NCBI RefSeq assembly: GCF_042646605.1
Contig: NZ_JBHRUG010000031.1
Coordinates: 372,001 to 436,000 of the forward strand
DNA length: 64,000 nucleotides
Origin: Litchfieldella rifensis
Lineage (GTDB): Bacteria > Pseudomonadota > Gammaproteobacteria > Pseudomonadales > Halomonadaceae
Direction: 5' to 3'
Shown here: piece after piece, positions 8,598-16,921 of the stretch
Layout of the letters: each line of letters opens with the position of its first letter
How positions within the stretch are numbered: the stretch's first letter is position 1
The notes under the pieces: generated by a model
What the model was told of the DNA's origin: nothing
The model's input: the letters and a program-made list of their open reading frames with translations, nothing else
Databases searched by the model: none
Translations under genes and position numbers: made by a program

Positions 8598-9230
8598 CTA
8601 TGGACGAACGCCACAACCCTTGAGGATCACCCGGCACAGGAAGTCGGTGATCCGCCGATAGTCCTCGTCGCTCAGTGTCTCACGGTTGGTAATGCCCAGT
8701 ACCTGGGACTCGAAATCGGCATAGTGCTGTGTCGCCGACCAGATCAGGAAGATCAACCACACCGGATCGACCGGGTCCATCAGGCCACGTTCGGCCCACT
8801 GCTCGAAGACTCTGGCACGGGCCCGGACCCATTCGCGCAACTCGCCATGCAGGTACTCCTGCAGAAAAGGCGCGCCGCCGAGAATCTCGGCGGCGAACAA
8901 CCGCGACCCCTGGGGATGCTCCTTGGTCAATTGCATCTTGCTGCGAATGAAGGCCTCGAGCACTTGCGCAGGATCGTCCTCGACGCTGATATCGTCCAGC
9001 GTCGCGTTCCAACGCGTCACCATGCGTTCGAGAAGCGCGATGTAGAGCTGTTTCTTGCTACCCACGTAATAGAGCACGTTGGATTTCGGCAGACCGGCGA
9101 CCTCGGCGATCGCCTGCACGCTGGCTCCCCGGTACCCATGCTGGGCAAACACACGTTCCGCCGCCTCGAGAATCGCCTTTTCGTTACGCAGCCGCGTGCG
9201 TGTCGCATCGGGCGTGCTCATCGATGTCAT
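8598..9230 (-). CDS. rutR: RutR-like TetR-family regulator of purine/pyrimidine catabolism
   Basis: A 210-residue TetR-family repressor. The N-terminal helix-turn-helix spans about residues 15-60 with the run GLPKSNVLYYVGSK. The C-terminal domain matches E. coli RutR closely, including HPQGSRLFAAEILGGAP and WSATQHYADFESQV. RutR binds uracil and controls pyrimidine degradation and related nitrogen genes. Here the gene is divergent from xdhABC, and a perfect RutR-type operator lies between them, so it most likely represses xanthine dehydrogenase. ATG at 9230 was kept, but ATG at 9221 is possible because neither has a strong ribosome site. Confidence 0.82.
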   Translation of the reverse strand: MTSMSTPDATRTRLRNEKAILEAAERVFAQHGYRGASVQAIAEVAGLPKSNVLYYVGSKKQLYIALLERMVTRWNATLDDISVEDDPAQVLEAFIRSKMQLTKEHPQGSRLFAAEILGGAPFLQEYLHGELREWVRARARVFEQWAERGLMDPVDPVWLIFLIWSATQHYADFESQVLGITNRETLSDEDYRRITDFLCRVILKGCGVRP

Positions 9231-9232
9231 AA

Positions 9233-9246
9233 CTCAAGCCCTTGAG
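9233..9246. repeat. Perfect inverted repeat CTCAAGCCCTTGAG
   Basis: Six-base arms CTCAAG and CTTGAG with a two-base centre lie immediately upstream of the rutR-like start codon. A related CAAGCTTG palindrome occurs at 9256-9263. The location suggests an operator or part of the rutR leader, but the sequence does not match the RutR consensus. The function is unknown. Confidence 0.35.
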
Positions 9247-9350
9247 TGGAAAGCCTCAAGCTTGCCGCAGCCACCGCCGGGCTGCAATGGGACAAAAACA
9301 TGACGATCCCCCTTGCACTCGGCGTCACTTTGAGCCACGCTTTATGGAAG

Positions 9351-9366
9351 TTGACCAAATGGTCAA
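9351..9366 (+). promoter_or_regulatory. RutR-type operator overlapping the xdhA promoter
   Basis: TTGACCAAATGGTCAA is a perfect 16-base palindrome with seven-base arms and a two-base centre. It matches the established E. coli RutR consensus TTGACCANNTGGTCAA at every specified position. Its left arm can also act as a -35 box (TTGACC), with a weak -10 GATACC 17 bases later, so a bound repressor would block polymerase. It lies 58 bases before xdhA and downstream of the divergent rutR-like gene. Confidence 0.78.
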
Positions 9367-9423
9367 AGGAAGCGATACCTGGACAACACCCTGGCGACAG
9401 CATAACAAACAGCGGATTCTGCG

Positions 9424-10896
9424 ATGATCGACTTCTATCTCAACGGCAAACGTCGGCAATGCGCCGACATTACCCCCGACACCAGCATTCTGGAACTGCT
9501 GAGGACACACCTCGGCCAGACCGGCACCAAGGAAGGCTGCGCTTCCGGCGACTGCGGCGCCTGCACCGTCTCCATTGGCGAGCCCGACGCCAGCGGCGAG
9601 TTGCGCTACCAGTCCGCCAATGCCTGCATTACCCCGGCGTATCAGCTCAATGGCTGCCACCTGGTCACCGTCGAGGGCCTGTCTCGCGGCGATGCCCTGC
9701 ACCCCGCGCAGGCGGCGATGGTCGGGTGTCATGGCAGCCAATGCGGCTTCTGCACGCCGGGCATCGTGATGTCGCTGTTCACCTTGCATGAAGAACAACG
9801 TCGCCGCCCCGCACCACTGACCCAGGAACGGCTGGAAGCCGCGCTGGGTGGCAATCTCTGCCGCTGCACCGGCTATCGGCCGATTCGCGATGCCGCCCTG
9901 ACGATGGACGATTACCCCGACACCCATCCCACCTGGGCCGACGATCCGGATCTGGCAACCAATGTCGCCGAGTTGCGGCGCAGTGCTGCCACGACTCCCG
10001 AGCTCGCCGCCCAGGGACACTTCACCGCACCACGCGATCTGGCCACCCTGCGTGAACTCAAGCGCGCTCGTCCGCGGGCCCGCCTGGTTGCCGGCGCCAC
10101 CGACCTGTGGCTGGAAACCACTCAGCAGTTGAAGGCCCTGGACGACCTGATCGATGTACGTCAGGTCGCCGAGCTCAACACGATCGAAGAAGCCGAGGAC
10201 GGCTGGTGGATCGGTGCCGCCGTGACCTACTCGCGCCTGGAGCCGCTTTTCCAGGCGCACTACCCGGCCTTCGCCCATCTGATGCACCGTTTCGCGTCGT
10301 CGCAGATCCGCAACCGCGGCACGCTCGGCGGCAACGTGGCCAACGCCTCGCCCATCGGCGACACCCCGCCGGTGCTGCTGGCCCTCGACGCCCGCGTGGC
10401 ACTCGACGGGCCCGCCGGCGAGCGCGAATTACCGCTGGATGAGTTCTTCCTCGACTACAAGCAGACAGCCCTCGAGGCCGACGAATTCATCCGTGCCATC
10501 TTCCTGCCGCGCCCGGCAGCCGGACAGAATCTCAAGGTCTGGAAACTGTCGAAGCGTAGGGAGGACGATATTTCCGCCGTCCTGGCGGCCTTTGCCTGGC
10601 GCCTCGAGGACGGGGCGATGCGTGATGTCCACCTGGCCTTCGGCGGCATGGCGGCGATTCCGCGCCGTGCCCCACATGCGGAAAGGGCGCTGGAAGGTCA
10701 GCCGCCTACCGTCGCGGCCTTCGAGGCGGCCAAACGCGCGTTGCGCGACGAATTCCAGCCCATGACCGATGTCAGGGGCGGAGCCGAATACCGCCAAGTG
10801 GCTGCCGGCAACCTGCTCGAACGCCTGCGCCTCATGATTGCGGCATCCAACAACAGCACCGATGCGGAGGTGACCCTCGATGCGTACGCTCACTGA
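9424..10896 (+). CDS. xdhA: Xanthine dehydrogenase small subunit (2Fe-2S and FAD domains)
   Basis: Electron-transfer subunit of the cytoplasmic molybdenum enzyme that oxidises hypoxanthine to xanthine and xanthine to urate. The 490-residue chain has an N-terminal 2Fe-2S ferredoxin domain with Cys39, Cys44 and Cys47, a second 2Fe-2S helical domain with CGFCTPG and CRCTGYR, and from about residue 195 an FAD-binding domain with the RNRGTLGGNVANASP motif. The ribosome site is weak. The gene leads an operon with xdhB and xdhC and overlaps xdhB by 17 bases. A RutR-type operator precedes it. Confidence 0.96.
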   Translation: MIDFYLNGKRRQCADITPDTSILELLRTHLGQTGTKEGCASGDCGACTVSIGEPDASGELRYQSANACITPAYQLNGCHLVTVEGLSRGDALHPAQAAMVGCHGSQCGFCTPGIVMSLFTLHEEQRRRPAPLTQERLEAALGGNLCRCTGYRPIRDAALTMDDYPDTHPTWADDPDLATNVAELRRSAATTPELAAQGHFTAPRDLATLRELKRARPRARLVAGATDLWLETTQQLKALDDLIDVRQVAELNTIEEAEDGWWIGAAVTYSRLEPLFQAHYPAFAHLMHRFASSQIRNRGTLGGNVANASPIGDTPPVLLALDARVALDGPAGERELPLDEFFLDYKQTALEADEFIRAIFLPRPAAGQNLKVWKLSKRREDDISAVLAAFAWRLEDGAMRDVHLAFGGMAAIPRRAPHAERALEGQPPTVAAFEAAKRALRDEFQPMTDVRGGAEYRQVAAGNLLERLRLMIAASNNSTDAEVTLDAYAH

Positions 10897-13306
10897 CATT
10901 CCCCAGGACTCATCTCGGAACCGCCGCCAAGCGACCGCGCGAGATGGTGGTGCCGCGGGCAGTGCACGCGCTCACGAGAGTGCCATCAAGCATGTCACCG
11001 GCCGCGCCGCCTATATCGACGATATTGCCGCACCGGCCGATGCCGTGCATATCGCCCTGGGCCTGTCGCCGGTTGCGCATGGCCGCTTGACCCGCCTGGA
11101 CCTGGAAAAGGTCAAGGCAGCCCCGGGAGTGGTCGACGTGATCACCATCGTCGACGTGCCCGGCCATACCGATATCGGCCCGGTGTTCCCTGGCGACCCG
11201 ATCTTCGTCGACGACGAGATCAGCTATGTCGGCCAATGCCTGTTCGCGGTCGCGGCCACCAGCCACAAGGCGGCCCGACTGGCGGTGAAGGAAGCCATCG
11301 TCGAGATCGACGAGCAGCCGGCCAGCCTCGATCCGGTGGCGGCCGCCGAGCGCGGCGAGTTCGTGCGCCCCACCCATGTCCAGGAAAGCGGCGACTGGCA
11401 GCAAGCGCTCGACGGCGCCCCGCACGTACTGGAAAGCGAACAGTTCGTCGGCGGCCAGGAACACTTCTACCTGGAGGGCCAGGCTTGCCTGGTCACCCCT
11501 ACCGAAGACGAAGGGGTGATGGTGTATACCTCCAACCAGCACCCCAGCGAAACCCAGAAGCTGGTCGCCGAGGTTCTGGATATCCCCTTCCATGCGGTGA
11601 CCGTGGAAATGCGCCGTATGGGGGGCGGCTTCGGCGGCAAGGAAACCCAGGCCTCGCCCTGGGCTTGCATCGCCGCCATCATCGCCCGGCGCACCGGGCG
11701 CCCGGCGCGGATCCGCCTGCCGCGCGCCGAGGACATGCGCGTCACCGGCAAGCGGCACCCCTTCCATAACCGCTACCGTCTCGGCTTCGATGACGAGGGG
11801 GTGCTGCTGGGCGGCGACATCACCGTGATCGGCAACTGCGGCTATTCTCCGGACCTGTCCGAAGCGATCGTCGACCGAGCCATGTTCCACGCCGACAACG
11901 CCTATTCACTGGGCCAGGCGCGGGTCACCGGCCATCGCGCCCGGACCCATACCGCCTCCAACACCGCCTTCCGCGGTTTCGGTGGTCCCCAGGGCATGAT
12001 GATCATCGAGGCCGCCATGGACGATATCGCGCGCCGGATCGGCGAAGACCCGCTGACGGTGCGCAAGCGCAACCTGTATCGTCCTGGGCGCGACGTGACC
12101 CACTACGGTCAGCAGGTCGAACAACTCGATCTTCTTCACGACATCGTCGCCCAGCTCGAGCAGAGCAGCGACTACTGGGCACGCCGCCAGGCGATCGCCA
12201 ATTTCAATGCCAGGAGCCCGGTCATCAAGAAGGGGCTGGCCCTGACCCCGGTGAAGTTCGGCATCTCCTTCACCGCCAAGCACCTCAACCAGGCCGGCGC
12301 CCTGCTGCACGTCTATACCGACGGCAGCGTGATGATCAACCACGGCGGTACCGAGATGGGCCAGGGCCTGCACACCAAGGTCTGCCAGGTGGTGGCGCGC
12401 GAACTGGGGCTGGATCTGGAACGGGTACGGATCACCGCCACGCGTACCGACAAGGTGCCCAATACTTCGCCCACCGCGGCCTCGAGCGGTGCCGACCTCA
12501 ATGGCCAGGCGGCTCGCGATGCCGCCAGCCAGATCCGCGAACGGCTGTTCGACTTCGCCGCCGAGCATTTCTTCAAGGATCAGGGCGGGCTCGACCGCGA
12601 AGGCATGCGTCTCGAGAATGGTGCACTGGTCGTCGGTCATGGTTCCGATGTCAAGCGCATTCCTTGGGGGGAACTGGTGCAGGCCGCCTACCTGGGACGT
12701 ATCTCACTCTCGGCCAAGGGCTTCTACTCCACGCCGCTGATCCACTATGACCGCGAGACCGGCAAGGGCCGGCCCTTCTACTACTATGCCCATGGTGCCG
12801 CCGTGAGTGAGGTCAGCGTCGACACCCTCTCCGGCGAATATCAGCTGACTCGTGCCGATATCCTGCACGACGTCGGCGACTCCCTGAATCCGGCCATCGA
12901 CATCGGCCAGATCGAGGGCGGTTTCATCCAGGGCATGGGCTGGCTGACCAGTGAAGAGCTCAAGTGGAACGAAGCGGGTCGCCTGGTTTCGGATGGCCCG
13001 GCAACCTACAAGATCCCGGCCTTCGGCGATCTGCCGCCGGTGTTCAACGTCGCCTTGATGCAGGGCCATCCCAACTCCCAGGCCAGCATCTACCGTTCCA
13101 AGGCGGTGGGCGAACCGCCCTTCATGCTTGGCATGTCGGTGTGGTCGGCACTGCGCGATGCGCTGGCCAGCCTGACCGGCTATCGCGAGTCCCCACGGCT
13201 CGACACCCCGGCCACACCGGAACGGGTACTGATGGCCGCCGAAGCCCTGCGCCAGCGCCAGATGACCACCACCAACGTGGAAGAAACCAGCGATGACCTG
13301 GTCTGA
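10880..13306 (+). CDS. xdhB: Xanthine dehydrogenase molybdopterin-binding large subunit
   Basis: Catalytic 808-residue subunit that binds the molybdenum cofactor and hydroxylates hypoxanthine and xanthine. Typical motifs are GGGFGGKE near residue 250, AFRGFGGPQG near 365, GGTEMGQGLHTK near 490, and VGEPPF near the C-terminus with the catalytic glutamate. ATG at 10880 lies inside the end of xdhA with GGAGGTGA about seven bases upstream, so translation is coupled. It overlaps xdhC by 14 bases. Length and motif order are those of bacterial XdhB. Confidence 0.96.
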   Translation: MRTLTDIPQDSSRNRRQATARDGGAAGSARAHESAIKHVTGRAAYIDDIAAPADAVHIALGLSPVAHGRLTRLDLEKVKAAPGVVDVITIVDVPGHTDIGPVFPGDPIFVDDEISYVGQCLFAVAATSHKAARLAVKEAIVEIDEQPASLDPVAAAERGEFVRPTHVQESGDWQQALDGAPHVLESEQFVGGQEHFYLEGQACLVTPTEDEGVMVYTSNQHPSETQKLVAEVLDIPFHAVTVEMRRMGGGFGGKETQASPWACIAAIIARRTGRPARIRLPRAEDMRVTGKRHPFHNRYRLGFDDEGVLLGGDITVIGNCGYSPDLSEAIVDRAMFHADNAYSLGQARVTGHRARTHTASNTAFRGFGGPQGMMIIEAAMDDIARRIGEDPLTVRKRNLYRPGRDVTHYGQQVEQLDLLHDIVAQLEQSSDYWARRQAIANFNARSPVIKKGLALTPVKFGISFTAKHLNQAGALLHVYTDGSVMINHGGTEMGQGLHTKVCQVVARELGLDLERVRITATRTDKVPNTSPTAASSGADLNGQAARDAASQIRERLFDFAAEHFFKDQGGLDREGMRLENGALVVGHGSDVKRIPWGELVQAAYLGRISLSAKGFYSTPLIHYDRETGKGRPFYYYAHGAAVSEVSVDTLSGEYQLTRADILHDVGDSLNPAIDIGQIEGGFIQGMGWLTSEELKWNEAGRLVSDGPATYKIPAFGDLPPVFNVALMQGHPNSQASIYRSKAVGEPPFMLGMSVWSALRDALASLTGYRESPRLDTPATPERVLMAAEALRQRQMTTTNVEETSDDLV

Positions 13307-14189
13307 GTCACAGCCACTCCCCTGGCACGCGGCACTGCATCACCTGCAGCGGGAGGCCCGCCCACACGCCCTGGCCAGCGTGGTCGGGACAGCGGGCTCC
13401 ACACCACGCGAGCCCGGCGCCAAGATGGTGATCACCGCCGAGGCCGTCTACGACACCCTGGGCGGCGGCACCTTCGAATTCCAAGTGATCGCCGCGGCCC
13501 GAGAGGCCCTCGAACGGGGTGACGGCGGACCGCACCTGGAAGCCTTTCCGCTGGGCGGGCGCAGCGGGCAGTGTTGCGGTGGCTATGTGCATGTGCTGAT
13601 CGAGGTCTTCGGTGGTGCCGATATGTGCGTCGCGCTGTTTGGCGCCGGCCATGTCGGTCAGGCCCTGGTGGGATTGCTGGCCCCGCTGCCGTGGCGTGTG
13701 CTGTGGTTCGACAGCCGCGCAGACGCCTTCCCCGCGGGTAGCGAGTCACAGCCGCGGCTGAGCTGTCGGCGGGTCGAAACGGGGCCGGAGGGCCCGGACA
13801 TCGAAGCCGCCGTGGCCTCGCTGCCGGCGGGCAGCCATGCCCTGGTGATGACGCACGATCATGGCGAGGATCGTCAGTTGGTCGACGCGCTGCTCAAGCG
13901 CGGCGACTGCGCCTCCATCGGCCTGATCGGTTCCGACAGCAAGTGGGCCAGCTTCCAGCGCCGCCTGCGCGACGCCGGCCACGACCAGGCGACCCTCGAT
14001 GCGCGGGTGCGTTGCCCGATCGGCATCCCCGGCGCCAAGGGCAAACGGCCCTACGAGATCGCGGTAGCGGTGGTCGCGGAACTGCTGACCCTCAAACCGG
14101 CCACCGACCAGGACGATCGCCGTGGCGTCTCCCCCGAGACATTGCGAGACGCCTTCTCGGCACCGAATCCCCGGGACGCCGCATCCTGA
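13293..14189 (+). CDS. xdhC: XdhC accessory protein for molybdenum cofactor insertion
   Basis: A 298-residue XdhC-family chaperone that binds the molybdenum cofactor and helps deliver its sulfurated form to XdhB. The N-terminal half has TAGSTPREPGAKM and LGGGTFEF with a nearby QCCGG motif. The C-terminal Rossmann-like domain starts around LFGAGHVGQALVGLL. It overlaps the end of xdhB by 14 bases and lies 46 bases before guanine deaminase. It is needed only with a molybdenum hydroxylase, which fits the context. Confidence 0.93.
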   Translation: MTWSESQPLPWHAALHHLQREARPHALASVVGTAGSTPREPGAKMVITAEAVYDTLGGGTFEFQVIAAAREALERGDGGPHLEAFPLGGRSGQCCGGYVHVLIEVFGGADMCVALFGAGHVGQALVGLLAPLPWRVLWFDSRADAFPAGSESQPRLSCRRVETGPEGPDIEAAVASLPAGSHALVMTHDHGEDRQLVDALLKRGDCASIGLIGSDSKWASFQRRLRDAGHDQATLDARVRCPIGIPGAKGKRPYEIAVAVVAELLTLKPATDQDDRRGVSPETLRDAFSAPNPRDAAS

Positions 14190-14235
14190 TAACGACAAAG
14201 CGGTCACACCGCCAACGACTTTTTCGGAGAAATCC

Positions 14236-15579
14236 ATGACCGAGGCTCAACAACAGCGCACGCACGTGCTGCGCGGCCCCCTCCTGAGCTTTCTCAACGA
14301 CCCCGGCGAAGGCGACAGCCCCGACCCGGGCAGCGTGCTGCATCTGGAAGACGGTGCCATCTGGATCGAAGGCGGCCATATTCGCGCCATCGGCGATTAC
14401 CGTGAACTGGCCCCAAGCCTTCCCCAAGGCATCGAGGTGGTGGACTATTCGGGCAAGCTGATGATGCCCGGCTTCATCGACAGCCATGTGCACTATGTCC
14501 AGCTCGACATCATGGCCTCCTATGGTCGCCAGCTCCTCGACTGGCTGAACGAATACACCTTCCCCGAGGAGTGCCGGTTCGCCCAACAGGCACATGCCGA
14601 GAACGTCGCCGAGGCCTTTCTCGACGAGCAACTGCGCGTCGGCACCACCACCGCCCAGGTGTTCTGCACCTCGCATCCGGTCTCGGTGGACACCTTCTTC
14701 GCCGCGGCGCGCCAACGCGGCCTGCGCATGCTGGCCGGCAAGGTGCTGATGGACCGCAACGCGCCCGAGGGGCTGACCGACACGGTCGCCGACGGCATCC
14801 GCGACAGCGAACGGCTGATCGGCGACTGGCACGGCAAGGACCGCCTGGGCTACACCCTGACGCCACGCTTCGCGCCGACCTCGACAGCGGCGCAACTCGA
14901 CGCCACCGGCGGCATCCTGCGCAACGCCCCGGACCTGCACCTGCAGACCCACCTGTCCGAGAACCAGGGCGAGATCGCCTGGGTCGCCGAGCTGTTCCCG
15001 GATTGCCAGGACTACCTCGGCGTCTATGAGCGCTACGGTCTGGTCGGGCCACGCAGTACCTTCGCGCATGGCATCCATCTGACCCAGGAGATGCGCAATC
15101 GACTCGCCGCGGCCGGCGCCAATGTGGCCTTCTGTCCGACCTCCAACCTGTTCCTCGGCAGCGGGTTGTTCGATCGCCAGGCATGCCGCGACGCGGGGCT
15201 GAACACCACCCTGGCCAGCGACGTGGGCGGTGGCACCGACCTCTCGGGACTGGCCACCCTCAAGGCCGCCTATCAGGTCGGTCAGTTGCTCGGTCAACCG
15301 CTGACTGCCTGGCAGGGCTTCTACCGCCTGACGCTGGGCAATGCCCGGGCCCTGCACCTGGATGCTCATATCGGCAGCCTGCGCGCGGGCGCCGAGGCCG
15401 ACATCGTGGTGCTCGACCCTCGTGCTACCCCGCTGCTGGAGCGGCGCAGTGCCCGTACCCGCAACCTCGCCGAGCAGCTCTTCGCGCTGATGATGCTGGG
15501 CGACGACCGTACCGTCTTCGCTACCTGGGCGAACGGCCGCTGCGTGCACCGACGTCAGACGCCGGCACCACTGGCCTGA
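14236..15579 (+). CDS. guaD: Guanine deaminase
   Basis: Zinc-dependent amidohydrolase, 447 residues, converting guanine to xanthine and ammonia. The metal-binding motif is in MPGFIDSHVHYVQ; further signatures are QTHLSENQGEI, the FAHGIHL segment and LASDVGGGTDLS, which supplies the catalytic aspartate. ATG at 14236 with upstream GGAGA was chosen over a longer frame from 14122 that would run into xdhC. The gene is last in the xdhABC-guaD operon, and its product feeds xanthine dehydrogenase directly. A strong terminator follows. Confidence 0.94.
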   Translation: MTEAQQQRTHVLRGPLLSFLNDPGEGDSPDPGSVLHLEDGAIWIEGGHIRAIGDYRELAPSLPQGIEVVDYSGKLMMPGFIDSHVHYVQLDIMASYGRQLLDWLNEYTFPEECRFAQQAHAENVAEAFLDEQLRVGTTTAQVFCTSHPVSVDTFFAAARQRGLRMLAGKVLMDRNAPEGLTDTVADGIRDSERLIGDWHGKDRLGYTLTPRFAPTSTAAQLDATGGILRNAPDLHLQTHLSENQGEIAWVAELFPDCQDYLGVYERYGLVGPRSTFAHGIHLTQEMRNRLAAAGANVAFCPTSNLFLGSGLFDRQACRDAGLNTTLASDVGGGTDLSGLATLKAAYQVGQLLGQPLTAWQGFYRLTLGNARALHLDAHIGSLRAGAEADIVVLDPRATPLLERRSARTRNLAEQLFALMMLGDDRTVFATWANGRCVHRRQTPAPLA

Positions 15580-15606
15580 TTCTTTACTCTTTTGCCTCGC
15601 GCTGTT

Positions 15607-15639
15607 GGGCGGCCCGTCATCGACGTGCCGCCCTTTTTT
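15607..15639 (+). terminator. Rho-independent terminator of the xdhABC-guaD operon
   Basis: GGGCGGC (15607-15613) pairs with GCCGCCC (15627-15633), and an inner CGTC/GACG pair extends the stem. Six T residues follow at 15634-15639. It lies 28 bases after the guaD stop and before the convergent adenine deaminase gene. Confidence 0.88.
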
Positions 15640-15670
15640 GCGCGCGGCGCTTGAGAACGCCGCCCGTCGA

Positions 15671-16675
15671 TCAGGCTTCCATCACCACCCTGTCGAGCTC
15701 GGCCCGTAGTGCCTGGCGGCGGCTATCGTCCAGGAACGCCACCTCGATGGCATTGCGTGCCAGGATGGCAAAGGTCTCCTTCGACCAGCCGAAGGCGCGC
15801 TGACAGGCCAGATAATTGGCCAGCACGCCCCCGCCGAAATAGGCCGGATCGTCGGAGTTCAGGGTCAGCAGCAGACCGGCATCCATCAGCTTCGGCAGTG
15901 GATGATCGTCGATATGCTCCACCACCTTCAGTCGCACGTTGGACAACGGACAGACGGTCAACGGAATCCGCTCCTCACGCAACCGTTCGACCAATGCCGA
16001 ATCCTCCAGGCAGCGCACGCCGTGGTCGATACGGCAGACATCCAACAGGTCGAGCGCCTCGCGGATGTAGCTCGGCGGCCCTTCCTCGCCGGCATGCGCC
16101 ACCCGCGGGATCCCCAACGTCATGGCGCGGGCGAAGACCTCGCGGAACTTCGACGGCGGATGACCGCACTCGGCGCTGTCGAGTCCCACGGCGTCGAGCA
16201 TTTCCCAGTAGGGAGCGGCCTGCTCCAGCACGCGCATCGCTTCGTCCGCCGGACGGTCGCGCAGGAAACTCATGATCAGCGCCGTGGACATGTCCAACTC
16301 ACGTTCGGCCTGGCGCCGGGCACGGCTCAGCCCTTCCATCTGGACACCCAGCTCGATCCCGCGCGCCAGGTGCGCCTGGGGATCGAAGGAAATTTCCACG
16401 TGCACCACACCCTCGGCATGGGCGCGGCGGAAGTAGTCCATGGCCAGGTCGAAGAAGTCGTCGGCGCTGCGTAACACGGCCATGCCCTGGTAATAGAGAT
16501 TCAGGAACGACTGCAGATCCTCGAATTCGTAGGCGGCACGCACCTCGTCCACCGATGCATAGGGCAACTCGATGCCGTTGCGTTCGGCCAGGGCGAACAT
16601 CAACTCGGGCTCCAGCGAGCCCTCGATATGCAGGTGCAGTTCGGCCTTCGGCAGCCGCTTGAGGAAGTCTTGCAT
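15671..16675 (-). CDS. Adenine deaminase of the adenosine-deaminase-like family
   Basis: A 334-residue zinc amidohydrolase. The family motifs are AELHLHIEGS (metal HxH), HAGEEGPP, IDHGVR and LNSDDPAYFGG. The runs GLDSAECGHPPSKF and LFALAERN-type sequence match the Pseudomonas adenine deaminases (PA0148 type) rather than adenosine deaminases, so adenine to hypoxanthine is the likely reaction. This is a family-level judgement. ATG at 16675 with GGAG upstream was preferred to a start at 16732. The gene converges on guaD, and its product would be a substrate for the neighbouring xanthine dehydrogenase. Confidence 0.87.
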   Translation of the reverse strand: MQDFLKRLPKAELHLHIEGSLEPELMFALAERNGIELPYASVDEVRAAYEFEDLQSFLNLYYQGMAVLRSADDFFDLAMDYFRRAHAEGVVHVEISFDPQAHLARGIELGVQMEGLSRARRQAERELDMSTALIMSFLRDRPADEAMRVLEQAAPYWEMLDAVGLDSAECGHPPSKFREVFARAMTLGIPRVAHAGEEGPPSYIREALDLLDVCRIDHGVRCLEDSALVERLREERIPLTVCPLSNVRLKVVEHIDDHPLPKLMDAGLLLTLNSDDPAYFGGGVLANYLACQRAFGWSKETFAILARNAIEVAFLDDSRRQALRAELDRVVMEA

Positions 16676-16756
16676 AAGGCACTCCACGCCGGAACTTTGA
16701 CTAATCCTGCGACAATCTGACCGTTTGCGCAAAGTGCACGATGCTGCCGTGAGTTA

Positions 16757-16916
16757 AGGAAGCGCTGAACAAATCGACGAGCGGCGTGAAGCGCAAGGCA
16801 CCCGGAGCACAGGAACCGGAGCCTATGGGGTATATGTGAGGATTCCGACCGGGCTGGCGCACCAGCACCGCGTAACGCAGCGATTTGCCCGCGTAGGCAT
16901 TTGTTCAGTCTTTCCT
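16757..16916. mobile_element. MITE-like 160-bp element with terminal inverted repeats
   Basis: The ends AGGAAGCGCTGAACAAAT (16757-16774) and ATTTGTTCAGTCTTTCCT (16899-16916) are inverted copies of each other with three mismatches over 18 bases. The roughly 124-base interior has no credible reading frame. The element abuts the cydC stop codon and fills most of the 246-base gap between adenine deaminase and cydC. No clear target-site duplication was seen. The structure fits a non-autonomous transposon remnant or an extragenic repeat family; no second copy was noticed in this window. Confidence 0.55.
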
Positions 16917-16921
16917 GAACG

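Noticed and set aside
14092..15549. 485-codon minus-strand frame opposite guanine deaminase
   Set aside because: High GC keeps the antisense frame open. The encoded protein is compositionally odd, while the plus-strand frame has all guanine deaminase motifs.
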